Assembly (NCBI RefSeq): GCF_001645105.1
Contig: NZ_LKEG01000052.1
Coordinates: 62,001 to 126,000, forward strand
Length of the DNA: 64,000 bases
Direction of reading: 5' to 3'
Origin: Pseudomonas marginalis
GTDB taxonomy: Bacteria > Pseudomonadota > Gammaproteobacteria > Pseudomonadales > Pseudomonadaceae
In this document: one piece after another, positions 9,472-17,886 of the stretch
Position numbering within the stretch: position 1 is the stretch's first letter
Layout: the number at the start of each line of letters is the position of its first letter
Notes under the pieces: model-generated
Seen by the model: the letters and a program-made list of their open reading frames with translations, nothing else
The model's database searches: none
What the model was told of the DNA's origin: nothing
Program-made: the position numbers and the translations under genes

Positions 9472-10302
9472 ATGACCATTATTGCCAGCCTGCTGCGCGC
9501 CGCCGACCTGCCCGACTCGCCTACCGCGCGACTGGATGCCGAGTTGTTGTTGGCGGCGGCGTTGGGTAAATCCCGCAGCTACCTGCACACCTGGCCCGAG
9601 AAAATCGTCAGCAGCGAAGACGCGCTGACGTTCGCCGGCTACCTGCAGCGCCGTCGCGGCGGCGAGCCGGTCGCCTATATCCTCGGCCAGCAGGGCTTCT
9701 GGAAGCTGGACCTGGAGGTCGCGCCGCATACGCTGATCCCGCGTCCGGACACCGAACTGCTGGTGGAAGCGGCCTTGGAATTGTTGCCGGCCACGCCCGC
9801 CAAGGTCCTCGACCTGGGCACCGGCAGCGGCGCCATCGCCTTGGCCCTAGCCAGTGAACGGCCAGCCTGGCAGGTCACCGCCGTCGACCGTGTGCTGGAG
9901 GCCGTGGCCCTGGCCGAACGCAATCGCCAGCGCCTGCACCTTAATAACGCGACGGTGCTGAACAGCCATTGGTTCAGCGCGCTGCCCGGTCATACCTATG
10001 ACCTGATCATCAGCAACCCGCCGTACATCGCCGCCAACGATCCGCACCTGGTGGCGGGCGACGTGCGTTTTGAGCCGGCCAGCGCACTGGTGGCCGGTCA
10101 TGATGGTTTGGACGACTTGCGCCTGATCATCAAAGAAGCCCCCGCTCACCTGAATGCCGGCGGACGACTGCTGCTGGAGCATGGTTACGACCAAGCCCCG
10201 GCCGTGCGCGACCTGCTATTGAGTGAAGGCTTTGAAGAGGTACACAGCCGCATCGACCTCGGCGGTCACGAGCGCATTACCCTGGGGCGTCGCCCGTGCT
10301 GA
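9472..10302 (+). CDS. prmC: Peptide chain release factor N5-glutamine methyltransferase
   Basis: SAM-dependent methyltransferase that modifies the Gln of the GGQ motif in release factors. It has the SAM motif LDLGTGSGAIALALA and the catalytic NPPY near residue 181. The length is 276 aa. The ATG follows the prfA stop with no gap, placing enzyme and substrate in one transcript, and the 3' end overlaps the next gene by 7 bases. Confidence 0.96.
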   Translation: MTIIASLLRAADLPDSPTARLDAELLLAAALGKSRSYLHTWPEKIVSSEDALTFAGYLQRRRGGEPVAYILGQQGFWKLDLEVAPHTLIPRPDTELLVEAALELLPATPAKVLDLGTGSGAIALALASERPAWQVTAVDRVLEAVALAERNRQRLHLNNATVLNSHWFSALPGHTYDLIISNPPYIAANDPHLVAGDVRFEPASALVAGHDGLDDLRLIIKEAPAHLNAGGRLLLEHGYDQAPAVRDLLLSEGFEEVHSRIDLGGHERITLGRRPC

Positions 10303-11051
10303 CCGACCAGGAGCTGTTGCGCTATAGCCGACAGATTCTGTTGCAGCATGTCGACATCGACGGCCAATTGCGCCTGAAAAACGCCCGTGCGTTGATCGTC
10401 GGCCTCGGTGGCCTGGGTGCACCGGTTGCGTTGTACTTGGCGGCGGCCGGTGTGGGCGAGTTGCATCTGGCGGACTTCGACACGGTCGACCTGACCAACC
10501 TGCAGCGCCAGATCATCCATGATACCGACAGCGTCGGGCAGGCCAAGGTCGACTCGGCCCTGCGTCGCCTGACCGCCATCAACCCGGAAATCACACTGGT
10601 CGCCCATCGCACCGCGCTGGATGCCGATTCCCTGGCCGCCGCGGTAGAAGCGGTGGACGTGGTGCTCGATTGCAGCGACAACTTTTCCACCCGTGAAGCG
10701 GTGAATGCCGCCTGCGTCGCCGCTGGCAAGCCGTTGATCAGCGGCGCGGCGATTCGCCTTGAAGGCCAGTTGTCGGTGTTCGACCCGCGCCGCGCCGAAA
10801 GCCCGTGCTACCACTGTTTATATGGGCACGGCAGCGATACCGAACTGACCTGCAGCGAAGCCGGCGTGGTGGGCCCACTGGTAGGGCTGGTCGGTAGCCT
10901 GCAAGCGTTGGAGGCCCTGAAACTGCTGGTCGGTTTCGGCGAACCCTTGGTCGGCCGCTTGTTGCTCATCGATGCCTTGACCACGCGGTTTCGCGAGTTG
11001 CGCGTCAAGCGTGACCCCGGTTGCAGTGTGTGCGGGACGCAACATGGTTAA
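10296..11051 (+). CDS. moeB: Molybdopterin-synthase adenylyltransferase (MoeB/ThiF/HesA family)
   Basis: E1-like enzyme that adenylates the C-terminal Gly of a ubiquitin-like sulfur carrier, MoaD or ThiS. The nucleotide-binding GLGGLGAPVALYLAAAGVG and downstream DLTNLQRQI are diagnostic. Two zinc-binding CxxC pairs are seen, CYHC near residue 170 and CSVC near the C-terminus. The length is 251 aa. The position after prmC is the usual one in Pseudomonas. MoeB and ThiF are hard to separate by sequence alone; context favours MoeB. Confidence 0.88.
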   Translation: MLTDQELLRYSRQILLQHVDIDGQLRLKNARALIVGLGGLGAPVALYLAAAGVGELHLADFDTVDLTNLQRQIIHDTDSVGQAKVDSALRRLTAINPEITLVAHRTALDADSLAAAVEAVDVVLDCSDNFSTREAVNAACVAAGKPLISGAAIRLEGQLSVFDPRRAESPCYHCLYGHGSDTELTCSEAGVVGPLVGLVGSLQALEALKLLVGFGEPLVGRLLLIDALTTRFRELRVKRDPGCSVCGTQHG

Positions 11052-11838
11052 GGACGCGCCAATCGGTGTGTTCGATTCCGGTGTCGGCGGGTTGACCGTG
11101 CTGGACGAAATCCAGCAGCTTTTGCCCCATGAATCGCTGCTGTACGTGGCCGATTGCGGGCACATCCCCTACGGCGAGAAAAGCCCGGCGTTTATTCTCG
11201 AGCGTTCGCGGCGGGTGGCGGCGTTTTTCCGGGAGCAAGGCGCCAAGGCCTTTGTGATTGCCTGTAATACCGCCACCGTCGCCGCTGTCGCCGACCTGCG
11301 GCTGGATTTTCCAGATTGGCCGCTAGTGGGCATGGAGCCTGCCGTCAAACCTGCCGCCGCGGCCACTCGCAGTGGTGTGGTCGGTGTGCTTGCCACCACC
11401 GGTACGCTGCAAAGCGCCAAGTTTGCCGCCTTGCTCGACCGTTTCGCTACCGACGTGAAGGTCGTCACCCAGCCGTGCCCTGGCCTGGTCGAGCTGATTG
11501 AAAGCGGTGACTTGAACAGCCCGGCCCTGCGCCCGTTGTTACAGCGGTACATCGAGCCGCTGCTCAGCGCCGGTTGCGACACCATCATCCTCGGCTGCAC
11601 CCACTATCCCTTCCTCAAGCCGCTCCTCGCGCAGATGCTGCCCCCTAGCATCATCCTCATCGACACCGGCGCCGCCGTGGCCCGTCAGCTCAAGCGTCTG
11701 CTCGGCGAGCGCGACCTGCTGGCCGTTGGTAGCCCTGAACCTGCACAGTTCTGGACCAGCGGCGATGTGTATCACCTAAGAAATATCCTACCGACACTAT
11801 GGAAATATCCGGGCGTTGTGCGAAGCTTTGGGGCGTGA
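11044..11838 (+). CDS. murI: Glutamate racemase
   Basis: Converts L- to D-glutamate for peptidoglycan. The two catalytic cysteines are Cys74 in IACNTATV and Cys185 in GCTHYP. I chose the ATG at 11044 (MVKDAPIGVFDSG) rather than an in-frame ATG at 11011, because family members begin a few residues before IGVFDSGVGG and this leaves only an 8-base overlap with moeB. The length is 264 aa. It is the last gene of the hemA operon. Confidence 0.95.
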   Translation: MVKDAPIGVFDSGVGGLTVLDEIQQLLPHESLLYVADCGHIPYGEKSPAFILERSRRVAAFFREQGAKAFVIACNTATVAAVADLRLDFPDWPLVGMEPAVKPAAAATRSGVVGVLATTGTLQSAKFAALLDRFATDVKVVTQPCPGLVELIESGDLNSPALRPLLQRYIEPLLSAGCDTIILGCTHYPFLKPLLAQMLPPSIILIDTGAAVARQLKRLLGERDLLAVGSPEPAQFWTSGDVYHLRNILPTLWKYPGVVRSFGA

Positions 11839-11950
11839 AAATTTCGTGAAATTCCGGCGTTAATCACTGGAACTTCCGACTACACGCCAGCTTCTATAGC
11901 GAGATAGCCTGTAAAAAACCATATAACTTCGTTCGGAAAGGATGTTTCTT

Positions 11951-12469
11951 ATGAAGCGCTTGTTCTGTTTGGCTGCGATTGCGGCCGTTGTAGTGGGGCA
12001 CTCTGTTTCGGCACAGGCCGCTGGCCTGGAATTGGGGGTGGGGAGCACGAGCGATTCGACCATGACCTATCGGCTGGGGCTGACATCGGACTGGGATAAA
12101 AGCTGGTGGCAGAGCGATACCGGTCGATTGACCGGCTACTGGAGCGGCGCCTACACCTATTGGGACGGTGACAAGCGTGCCAGCGCCAGCAGCCTGTCGT
12201 TCTCGCCGGTATTTGTGTACGAATTTGCCGGCGAATCGGTGAAGCCTTATATCGAAGCCGGGATCGGGGTGGCGGTGTTCTCGCGCACTAAGCTGGAAGA
12301 CAACAACATCGGCCAGGCTTTCCAGTTCGAAGACCGCCTGGGCTTCGGCCTGCGCTTTGCCGGCGGGCATGAAGTGGGCATCCGTGCCACGCATTACTCC
12401 AATGCGGGGATCAGCAGCAATAACGACGGGGTAGAGAGCTACTCGTTGCACTACACCTTGCCGTTGTAA
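11951..12469 (+). CDS. pagL: Lipid A 3-O-deacylase, PagL family
   Basis: Outer membrane beta-barrel esterase that removes the 3-O acyl chain of lipid A. The signal peptide ends near AQA (residues 21-23). The catalytic triad is clear at the C-terminus: His148 and Ser150 in THYSNAG and Glu162 in GVESYSL, with the same H-x-S and S-to-E spacing as P. aeruginosa PagL. The barrel ends in LHYTLPL. The ATG at 11951 is preferred over 11942, because GGAAAGGA upstream then sits at normal distance. The length is 172 aa. Confidence 0.9.
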   Translation: MKRLFCLAAIAAVVVGHSVSAQAAGLELGVGSTSDSTMTYRLGLTSDWDKSWWQSDTGRLTGYWSGAYTYWDGDKRASASSLSFSPVFVYEFAGESVKPYIEAGIGVAVFSRTKLEDNNIGQAFQFEDRLGFGLRFAGGHEVGIRATHYSNAGISSNNDGVESYSLHYTLPL

Positions 12470-12494
12470 CCCTTCAGGACACTGAAAAAACCAT

Positions 12495-12520
12495 GTGGGA
12501 GGGGGCAAGCCCCCTCCCAC
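12495..12520. repeat. REP palindrome (GTGGGAGGGGGC type)
   Basis: Near-perfect 26-base inverted repeat with GTGGGAGGGGGC arms, the single-hairpin form of the REP family found elsewhere in the window. It lies between the convergent pagL and ykgJ-like genes. Confidence 0.85.
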
Positions 12521-12544
12521 AGTTGATTGCCACAATCTTCAGCA

Positions 12545-12850
12545 TCAGCGGTAGGCGGTAGCGATACCCTGTCGCTCTTCCAGGCACTCGGGCGCGCCCA
12601 TCTCGAACTCCCGGCAAATCAGCGGACGTCGCTCGTAGATCGTGCACATCATCGTGTCCCGATCCAGCGCCGCGCACCAGCCGTCGTCCAGGCGCAGCAT
12701 CACTTCGCCGCCCCAATCATCGGTGTCGATATAGCGCTCCGGTACGCCCGTATCGGTGATCAGCATGACTTCCAGCTGACAGCAGCAGGCCGCACACGTC
12801 GAGCAAGTGACGACGGGTTCGGTGATTTGGGTATGGGGGATGTTGGTCAT
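12545..12850 (-). CDS. YkgJ-family cysteine cluster protein
   Basis: Small 101-residue protein with the CxxC-containing cluster CSTCAACCC near the N-terminus and further cysteines in CAALD, CTIYERRPLIC and APEC. This matches the YkgJ (CxxCxxCC) family, thought to bind zinc or an Fe-S cluster. The function is unknown. The start was placed at the ATG at 12850 (MTNIPHTQ) rather than 12883. It follows the nine-gene photolyase operon after a 54-base gap and may be read with it. Confidence 0.75.
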   Translation of the reverse strand: MTNIPHTQITEPVVTCSTCAACCCQLEVMLITDTGVPERYIDTDDWGGEVMLRLDDGWCAALDRDTMMCTIYERRPLICREFEMGAPECLEERQGIATAYR

Positions 12851-12904
12851 AGGCGCGCAGTGTAAGGCAAGCGGGTGGCACACGTGTGAAGCGACTGACG
12901 GACG

Positions 12905-13384
12905 TCAGCGCGCCAACCGGTGCAGGCCCACGAATACCGCGGCCCACAGCAGCGCCAGCACGGCCATCGTGGGCGCGAGGCCGTAACCAAACTGCACCCC
13001 CGCCAACTGGCTGCCGGCATAGTAAGAGAGCGGGCCGCCCAAGGCGCCCAATACCGCCGCACGCCACCAGGGGCGGGCGCTCCAGGCCAGGCAATGGCGC
13101 AACGTGGTCGCCAGCAACGCCCACAGCAGGATCAACCAGAAAGGAATCAGCGGGCCCGGCTCGGTGAACTGAAACACCCCCAGCGTGCGCAATGCGGTAT
13201 CCAGTAGCGTGCCCAAGACCGTAACGCTGAGGATCAGCCTGCCGTCCTCAGCCCACGAACTTATCCACAGCAGATGAACCGCCAGCACGGCCAGTCCTAC
13301 CAGTAACCACCGGCTGTCACCGCCGAGCACGCAGGCAAACCAGCCGCACTGGAAGAGTGCGGCATTGGCCAGCGTCTTAAGCAC
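12905..13384 (-). CDS. DUF2878 integral membrane protein
   Basis: 159 residues, almost entirely hydrophobic, with about five predicted membrane helices. It resembles the DUF2878 family, whose members are repeatedly found beside Cfa-like methyltransferase and DUF1365 genes. Its 5' end overlaps the cfa-like stop by 8 bases, so it is the last gene of the operon that begins at 21217. A role in the membrane-lipid reaction of its neighbours is inference from context only. Confidence 0.75.
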   Translation of the reverse strand: MLKTLANAALFQCGWFACVLGGDSRWLLVGLAVLAVHLLWISSWAEDGRLILSVTVLGTLLDTALRTLGVFQFTEPGPLIPFWLILLWALLATTLRHCLAWSARPWWRAAVLGALGGPLSYYAGSQLAGVQFGYGLAPTMAVLALLWAAVFVGLHRLAR

Positions 13385-14648
13385 TGAAACGCCCGAGCAG
13401 CGGCGGGTTGATCGCCGACGGCTTGGCCAGCAGCAATTGCGCCGTGCCGATCGTGCGCTCCATAAAGCCGCCTTCGCAGTAGCACAGGTAAAACTCCCAC
13501 AGACGCAGGAAGTATTCGTCGTAGCCTAATTCTGTGAGGCGGCCGTGGGCGCGGCGAAAATTCTCATGCCACAGGCGCAAGGTGCGCGCGTAGTGCAGGC
13601 CGAAATCCTCCATGTGCAACAGGTTCATATCGGTATCGCGGCTGACGATGTGCAGCATGTTCTGCACGCAGGGCAGGGCGCCGCCGGGAAAGATATAGCG
13701 CTGGATAAAATCCACACTGCGCTTGGCCTGTTCAAAGCGCTGCTCACGAATGGTGATGGCTTGCAGCAACATCAGCCCGTCATTCTTGAGCAAGTGCGCG
13801 CATTGCTTGAAGTAGGTTGGCAGGAAGCGATGCCCCACTGCCTCGATCATCTCGATGGACACCAGTTTGTCGTACTGGCCGGTCAGGTCGCGGTAATCCT
13901 TCAGCAGCAGTGTGACCTGGCTTTGCAGCCCCAGGGCCGCGATGCGTTGCTCGGTGTAGGCGAACTGTTCCTTGGACAGGGTCGTGGTGGTGACCTTGCA
14001 ACCGTAATGTTGCGCCGCGTACAGCGCCATGCTGCCCCAGCCGGTGCCGATTTCGAGTAAATGATCGGTGGGCTTGAGCGCGAGCTTTTGGCAGATGCGT
14101 TCCAGTTTGTTCAGTTGCGCCTGCTCCAGGGTGTCCTCAGCGGTTAGAAACTGCGCCGCCGAGTACATCATGGTGGGGTCGAGAAACTCTTCGAACAGGT
14201 CATTGCCCAGGTCGTAGTGGGCGGCGATGTTTTTCTGCGAGCCCTTGCGCGTGTTGCGGTTGAGCCAGTGCAAGCCCTGCGTGAACGGCCGAGCCAGGCG
14301 CGCGAGGCCACCTTCCATCGCGTCGAGCACGTCCAGGTTGCTGACCATCACGCGCACCACGGCGGTCAGGTCCGGAGTGGTCCAATAACCGTGGATAAAT
14401 GCTTCACCGGCACCGATGGAACCGTTGGCCGCCACCAGGCCCCACACGGCTGAATCGAGCACTTGGATCTCTCCCAGCAAGTGCGCTTCCCGTGCGCCGA
14501 ATACTTGCCGCTCGCCATCCTCGATCACCACCAACTGGCCATGGCGCAATTGGCTGAGTTGGCGCAGCACGCCTTTGCGCAATAGCGCAGTGGTCATGCC
14601 ATTGACGTTCAGGCGGTTGCCCTTGACCGATAAGCTAGGGGATTTCAT
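13377..14648 (-). CDS. Cyclopropane-fatty-acyl-phospholipid synthase family methyltransferase
   Basis: SAM-dependent methyltransferase acting on membrane phospholipid acyl chains. It has AHYDLGNDLF at residues 143-152 and the SAM motif LLEIGTGWGSMAL at about 197-209. The start is the ATG at 14648 (MKSPSLSV), giving 423 aa. Where classical Cfa enzymes have YSC (the bicarbonate-binding Cys139 of E. coli), this protein has YSA, so it is probably a paralogue with a different product. It overlaps DUF1365 upstream by 14 bases and DUF2878 downstream by 8. Neighbouring FAD oxidase and SDR genes suggest a multistep lipid modification. Confidence 0.9.
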   Translation of the reverse strand: MKSPSLSVKGNRLNVNGMTTALLRKGVLRQLSQLRHGQLVVIEDGERQVFGAREAHLLGEIQVLDSAVWGLVAANGSIGAGEAFIHGYWTTPDLTAVVRVMVSNLDVLDAMEGGLARLARPFTQGLHWLNRNTRKGSQKNIAAHYDLGNDLFEEFLDPTMMYSAAQFLTAEDTLEQAQLNKLERICQKLALKPTDHLLEIGTGWGSMALYAAQHYGCKVTTTTLSKEQFAYTEQRIAALGLQSQVTLLLKDYRDLTGQYDKLVSIEMIEAVGHRFLPTYFKQCAHLLKNDGLMLLQAITIREQRFEQAKRSVDFIQRYIFPGGALPCVQNMLHIVSRDTDMNLLHMEDFGLHYARTLRLWHENFRRAHGRLTELGYDEYFLRLWEFYLCYCEGGFMERTIGTAQLLLAKPSAINPPLLGRFSA

Positions 14649-15444
14649 GGTGGCGATCCTTGGTATACCCGACTGCGGTGCGTGAGGCGCCATCGGCGGC
14701 CTGATGGGAAAAAATCGGTGTGCGTTTGAGTAACAGGCGCGTGGCTTGCCAATAGATGGCCAGGCAGGTCTTGGCGGTCATCCACGGAAAGCGCCACAAG
14801 TAGCGGTGCAGGCTGGCGCGGTTGAGCGTTTCTTTTTGCAGGCTCAAGGTCGCGTCGAAGACCTTTTGCGTGCCCTGCCAATCGGCCATGTGCACGCCGA
14901 GTTTGGCGGCGGGTGGGCTGAAGCTCATGCGGTATTCCAGGTCGCGCGGCAAGAACGGCGACACATGGAAGGCCTTGGCCACGGCGAAATGCTGATGCTC
15001 ATCCGCACTCAAGGCCTGGGCCGGCAGCACATAGTGATAGCGCTCGCGCCACGGGGTGTTGGTCACTTCACACAGGATCGCGGCCAGACGTCCGTCGGCC
15101 TCGAAGCAGTAGAAGAAACTCACGGGGTTAAAAGCCAGGCCCCAACTGCGAGCCTGGGTCAGTAGGCAGATAACGCCCTGGGGTGTACGCCCCAGTGCCT
15201 TGCCGACTTCCTGGCGCACGGCATCGCTCAAGCTCATGCCGGTGCGCGTGAATTCACGCAGGTAGTCCTGCTGGCGAAAACCGAAGGGCGCCAAACGGCT
15301 GCGCCCCGCCAGAGGTGAAAGCCCAAGCACTTGCTGCTCTTCGCTCAGGTCCAGGTACAGCAGGCCGATGCGGTAGCGAAAGGCATGGGCCTTGGGCGTA
15401 AACCGGCGATGGGCTATCCAGCCACTGTACAGGGCGCTGTTCAC
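14635..15444 (-). CDS. DUF1365 domain-containing protein
   Basis: 269-residue protein of the DUF1365 family (opening SALYSGWIAHRRFTPKAHAF, with NPVSFFYC in the middle). The family has no assigned reaction but is almost always encoded between an FAD-dependent amine oxidase-like protein and a Cfa-like methyltransferase, exactly as here. The start overlaps the FAD gene stop by ATGA. A role in fatty acid modification is likely from context but not proven. Confidence 0.88.
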   Translation of the reverse strand: MNSALYSGWIAHRRFTPKAHAFRYRIGLLYLDLSEEQQVLGLSPLAGRSRLAPFGFRQQDYLREFTRTGMSLSDAVRQEVGKALGRTPQGVICLLTQARSWGLAFNPVSFFYCFEADGRLAAILCEVTNTPWRERYHYVLPAQALSADEHQHFAVAKAFHVSPFLPRDLEYRMSFSPPAAKLGVHMADWQGTQKVFDATLSLQKETLNRASLHRYLWRFPWMTAKTCLAIYWQATRLLLKRTPIFSHQAADGASRTAVGYTKDRHHEIP

Positions 15445-16688
15445 AGGGTTTCCCCAAAGGCTTCGGCCACGCGCAAGGCGCTGACCACGCCGTCTTCGTG
15501 GAAACCGTTGGCCCAGTAGGCGCCACAGTAGAAGGTGTTACGCACGCCAGACACGTCCTCCCAACGACCTTGGGCCGCCACCGCTGCCAGGCTGTATTGC
15601 GGGTGGGCGTAGGTGTAGCGGGCCAGGACCTTCAGCGGGTTGATCATCGACGTCTGGTTCAGGCTCACGCAAAAGGTGGTGGCGCTGTCGATGCCTTGCA
15701 GGATGTTCATGTCGTAAGTCACCGCCGCCTGCGTGTGCGTGTTGCCGGTCAGGCGATAGTTCCAGCTGGCCCAGGCCAGCTTGCGGTCGGGCAGCAGGCG
15801 GGTATCGGTGTGCAGCACCACGTCGTTGTCGGCGTAGGGCATTGCGCCGAGGATCTCCCGTTCGGCCTGGCTGGGGTCCGCGAGCAAGGCCAATGCTTGG
15901 TCGCTGTGGCAGGCGAAGACCACACGGTCAAACGTTTCGCTGCCGGCAGGGCTGTGGATAATCACGCCGTCGTCCGTACGCTCAACTTGATGCACGGGGC
16001 AATTGAGGCGGATGTGTTCGCGAAAGCGGCGGGTCAGCGGTTCGATGTAGCGGCTTGAGCCACCTTCGATCACGCACCACTGTGGGCGATTACTCACCGA
16101 GAGCAAGCCGTGGTTCTTGAAGAAGCGCACAAAGAACTGCAAGGGGAACGCGAGCATGTCGGCCAATGACATTGACCAGATCGCCGCGCCCATCGGCACG
16201 ATGTAATGGCGGATAAACCGCTCGCCGTAATGACCGGCGGTGAGGTAATCGCCCAGGGTCATCTCGGCGCTGATGCGTTGTTCCTGCAGGTCCAGCGGTG
16301 CCTGGCGGTTGAAACGCAGGATGTCGCGCAACATGCCCCAGAACCCCGGCGACAAGATATTGCGACGCTGGGCAAACAAGCTGTTGAGGTTATTGCCGTT
16401 GTACTCGAACCGGGTGTTCTCTTCGCACACCGAAAAGCTCATTTCGGTGGGTTTGAACGTCACCCCGATTTGCCCCAGCAGGCGCATGAAGTTGGGGTAG
16501 GTCCAGTCGTTGAACACGATGAAACCGGTGTCTACCGCATAGCTTTTACCCTCGACGGTCACGTTGACCGTGTGGGTATGCCCGCCGATGCGGTCGCCCG
16601 CTTCGAACACCGTGATGTCATGACGGCGACTGAGCAGGTAGGCACTGGTGAGGCCGGCGATGCCGCTACCGATGATGGCGATCTTCAC
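15441..16688 (-). CDS. FAD-dependent amine oxidase-like protein
   Basis: 415-residue flavoprotein. The N-terminal Rossmann motif IIGSGIAGLTSAYLLSRRHD is followed by EAGDRIGGHTHTVNV, which binds the FAD ribose and pyrophosphate, and a C-terminal FAD segment YCGAYWANGFHEDGVVSALR. It belongs to the group of NAD(P)-binding/amine oxidase proteins paired with DUF1365 and Cfa-like genes. It is related to enzymes linked to furan fatty acid formation in Rhodobacter, so a desaturase or dehydrogenase role on methylated acyl chains is plausible but inferred. It overlaps both neighbours by 4 bases. Confidence 0.88.
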   Translation of the reverse strand: MKIAIIGSGIAGLTSAYLLSRRHDITVFEAGDRIGGHTHTVNVTVEGKSYAVDTGFIVFNDWTYPNFMRLLGQIGVTFKPTEMSFSVCEENTRFEYNGNNLNSLFAQRRNILSPGFWGMLRDILRFNRQAPLDLQEQRISAEMTLGDYLTAGHYGERFIRHYIVPMGAAIWSMSLADMLAFPLQFFVRFFKNHGLLSVSNRPQWCVIEGGSSRYIEPLTRRFREHIRLNCPVHQVERTDDGVIIHSPAGSETFDRVVFACHSDQALALLADPSQAEREILGAMPYADNDVVLHTDTRLLPDRKLAWASWNYRLTGNTHTQAAVTYDMNILQGIDSATTFCVSLNQTSMINPLKVLARYTYAHPQYSLAAVAAQGRWEDVSGVRNTFYCGAYWANGFHEDGVVSALRVAEAFGETL

Positions 16689-17467
16689 AGGTCGTCCTTT
16701 TTCGGCGGTGGGCTGCGCAACATGCGTTTGCCGATGATCAGTTGTGCGCGGTTCGGCAGTTTCGACAGCGGCCAGAGGGTGGCGATAAACAGGGCCGGGA
16801 AGGCAATTTCCAGCGGACGTTTATCCAGCTTGGCGAAGATATGCCGCGCGGCTTTGTCCGCCGACCAACTGAGCGGCATCGGGAAATCATTGCGTTCGGT
16901 CAGCGGCGTGTCGACGAAGCCTGGGCTGATCACGGTCACGTCGATATTTTCCGGCGACAGGCTGATGCGCAAGGATTCGAACAGGTAACGCAAGCCGGCC
17001 TTCGAGGCGCCATAGGCTTCGGCGCGCGGCATTGGCAGGTAGGTCACGGCGCTGGCGACGCCCACCAGGTGCGGCGTTGATCCTGCGCGCAACAGCGGCA
17101 GGGCGGCTTCGATGCAATAGCTGCTGGCCAACAGGTTGGTGCGCACCACGTGCTCGATGATCGATGAGTCAAACTGCCGTGCGTCCACATATTCACAGGT
17201 GCCGGCATTCAGGATCACGGTGTCCAGCGCGCCCCAGGCCCTGCCGATCTGTTCACCGATCTCGCGCACGGTCTGGCTGTCGGTCAGGTCGCCCGCCACC
17301 ACCAGTACTTGGCCGGGATAGCGTTGCGCGAGCGCCTCCAAAGGTCCTTTCGTGCGCGAGCTCAGCGCCACATGGGCGCCGCTGTTGAGCAGTTCCACGG
17401 CCAGCGAGGCACCGATGCCACTGCTGGCACCGGTCAGCCAATAACGACGGGGGGGTACTGCGCTCAT
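16685..17467 (-). CDS. Short-chain dehydrogenase/reductase
   Basis: Classical SDR of 260 aa. The cofactor motif TGASSGIG is at residues 12-19, NAG at 87-89, and the catalytic Ser139 with Tyr152-x3-Lys156 (YGASK). The start ATG at 17467 (MSAVPPRRYW) is chosen because it overlaps the upstream stop by 4 bases, like the other junctions of this operon. An in-frame start at 17488 would lengthen the overlap. The substrate is unknown. It lies between an NTF2-like protein and the FAD oxidase. Confidence 0.88.
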   Translation of the reverse strand: MSAVPPRRYWLTGASSGIGASLAVELLNSGAHVALSSRTKGPLEALAQRYPGQVLVVAGDLTDSQTVREIGEQIGRAWGALDTVILNAGTCEYVDARQFDSSIIEHVVRTNLLASSYCIEAALPLLRAGSTPHLVGVASAVTYLPMPRAEAYGASKAGLRYLFESLRISLSPENIDVTVISPGFVDTPLTERNDFPMPLSWSADKAARHIFAKLDKRPLEIAFPALFIATLWPLSKLPNRAQLIIGKRMLRSPPPKKDDL

Positions 17468-17886
17468 CCCACTCTCCTTTTCAGCCAACCGACGACTCTG
17501 CCCAGCACGGGCAAGTGCTCGTACAGCAGGGCGCCAGCATCGAAATAATCACGGTGGCGGTACACCTTGTCTCGCCACATCAGGTGCGAGCAGCCTTCCA
17601 CCCGGATGACCTTGCCGTTGGCCAGGCGCGGGTGGCAAAAGCTCATTTTCCAGCGCAGGTAACCTTCACCTTCGGCCACTTGGTCGAAACCGTGGAAGTC
17701 GAAACGCAACTGGCTGACATTCCCGTACAGCTCCGCGAAGTAGCGGTGCAGGGCAGGCAGGCCACGCACTTCGTGCAAGGGATCGGTAAAAACGATGTCT
17801 TGGCTGTACAGGCTGTCCAGCAGGTGCAGGTTGTGTTTATCCAGCGTGGCAAAGGCCTGGGCGAAGCGGCGTAGGAAGTCACTCAT
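17464..17886 (-). CDS. Nuclear transport factor 2-like (SnoaL-type) protein
   Basis: 140-residue single-domain protein with the NTF2/SnoaL cone fold pattern: an N-terminal helix with LDKHNLHLLDSLYSQDIVFTDPLHEVRG, then strands ending in RVEGCSHLMWRDKVYRHRDYFDAG. Such proteins are small-molecule isomerases, cyclases or binding proteins. No catalytic assignment is possible here. It overlaps the photolyase stop by 8 bases and the SDR start by 4, so it belongs to the same operon. Confidence 0.8.
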   Translation of the reverse strand: MSDFLRRFAQAFATLDKHNLHLLDSLYSQDIVFTDPLHEVRGLPALHRYFAELYGNVSQLRFDFHGFDQVAEGEGYLRWKMSFCHPRLANGKVIRVEGCSHLMWRDKVYRHRDYFDAGALLYEHLPVLGRVVGWLKRRVG

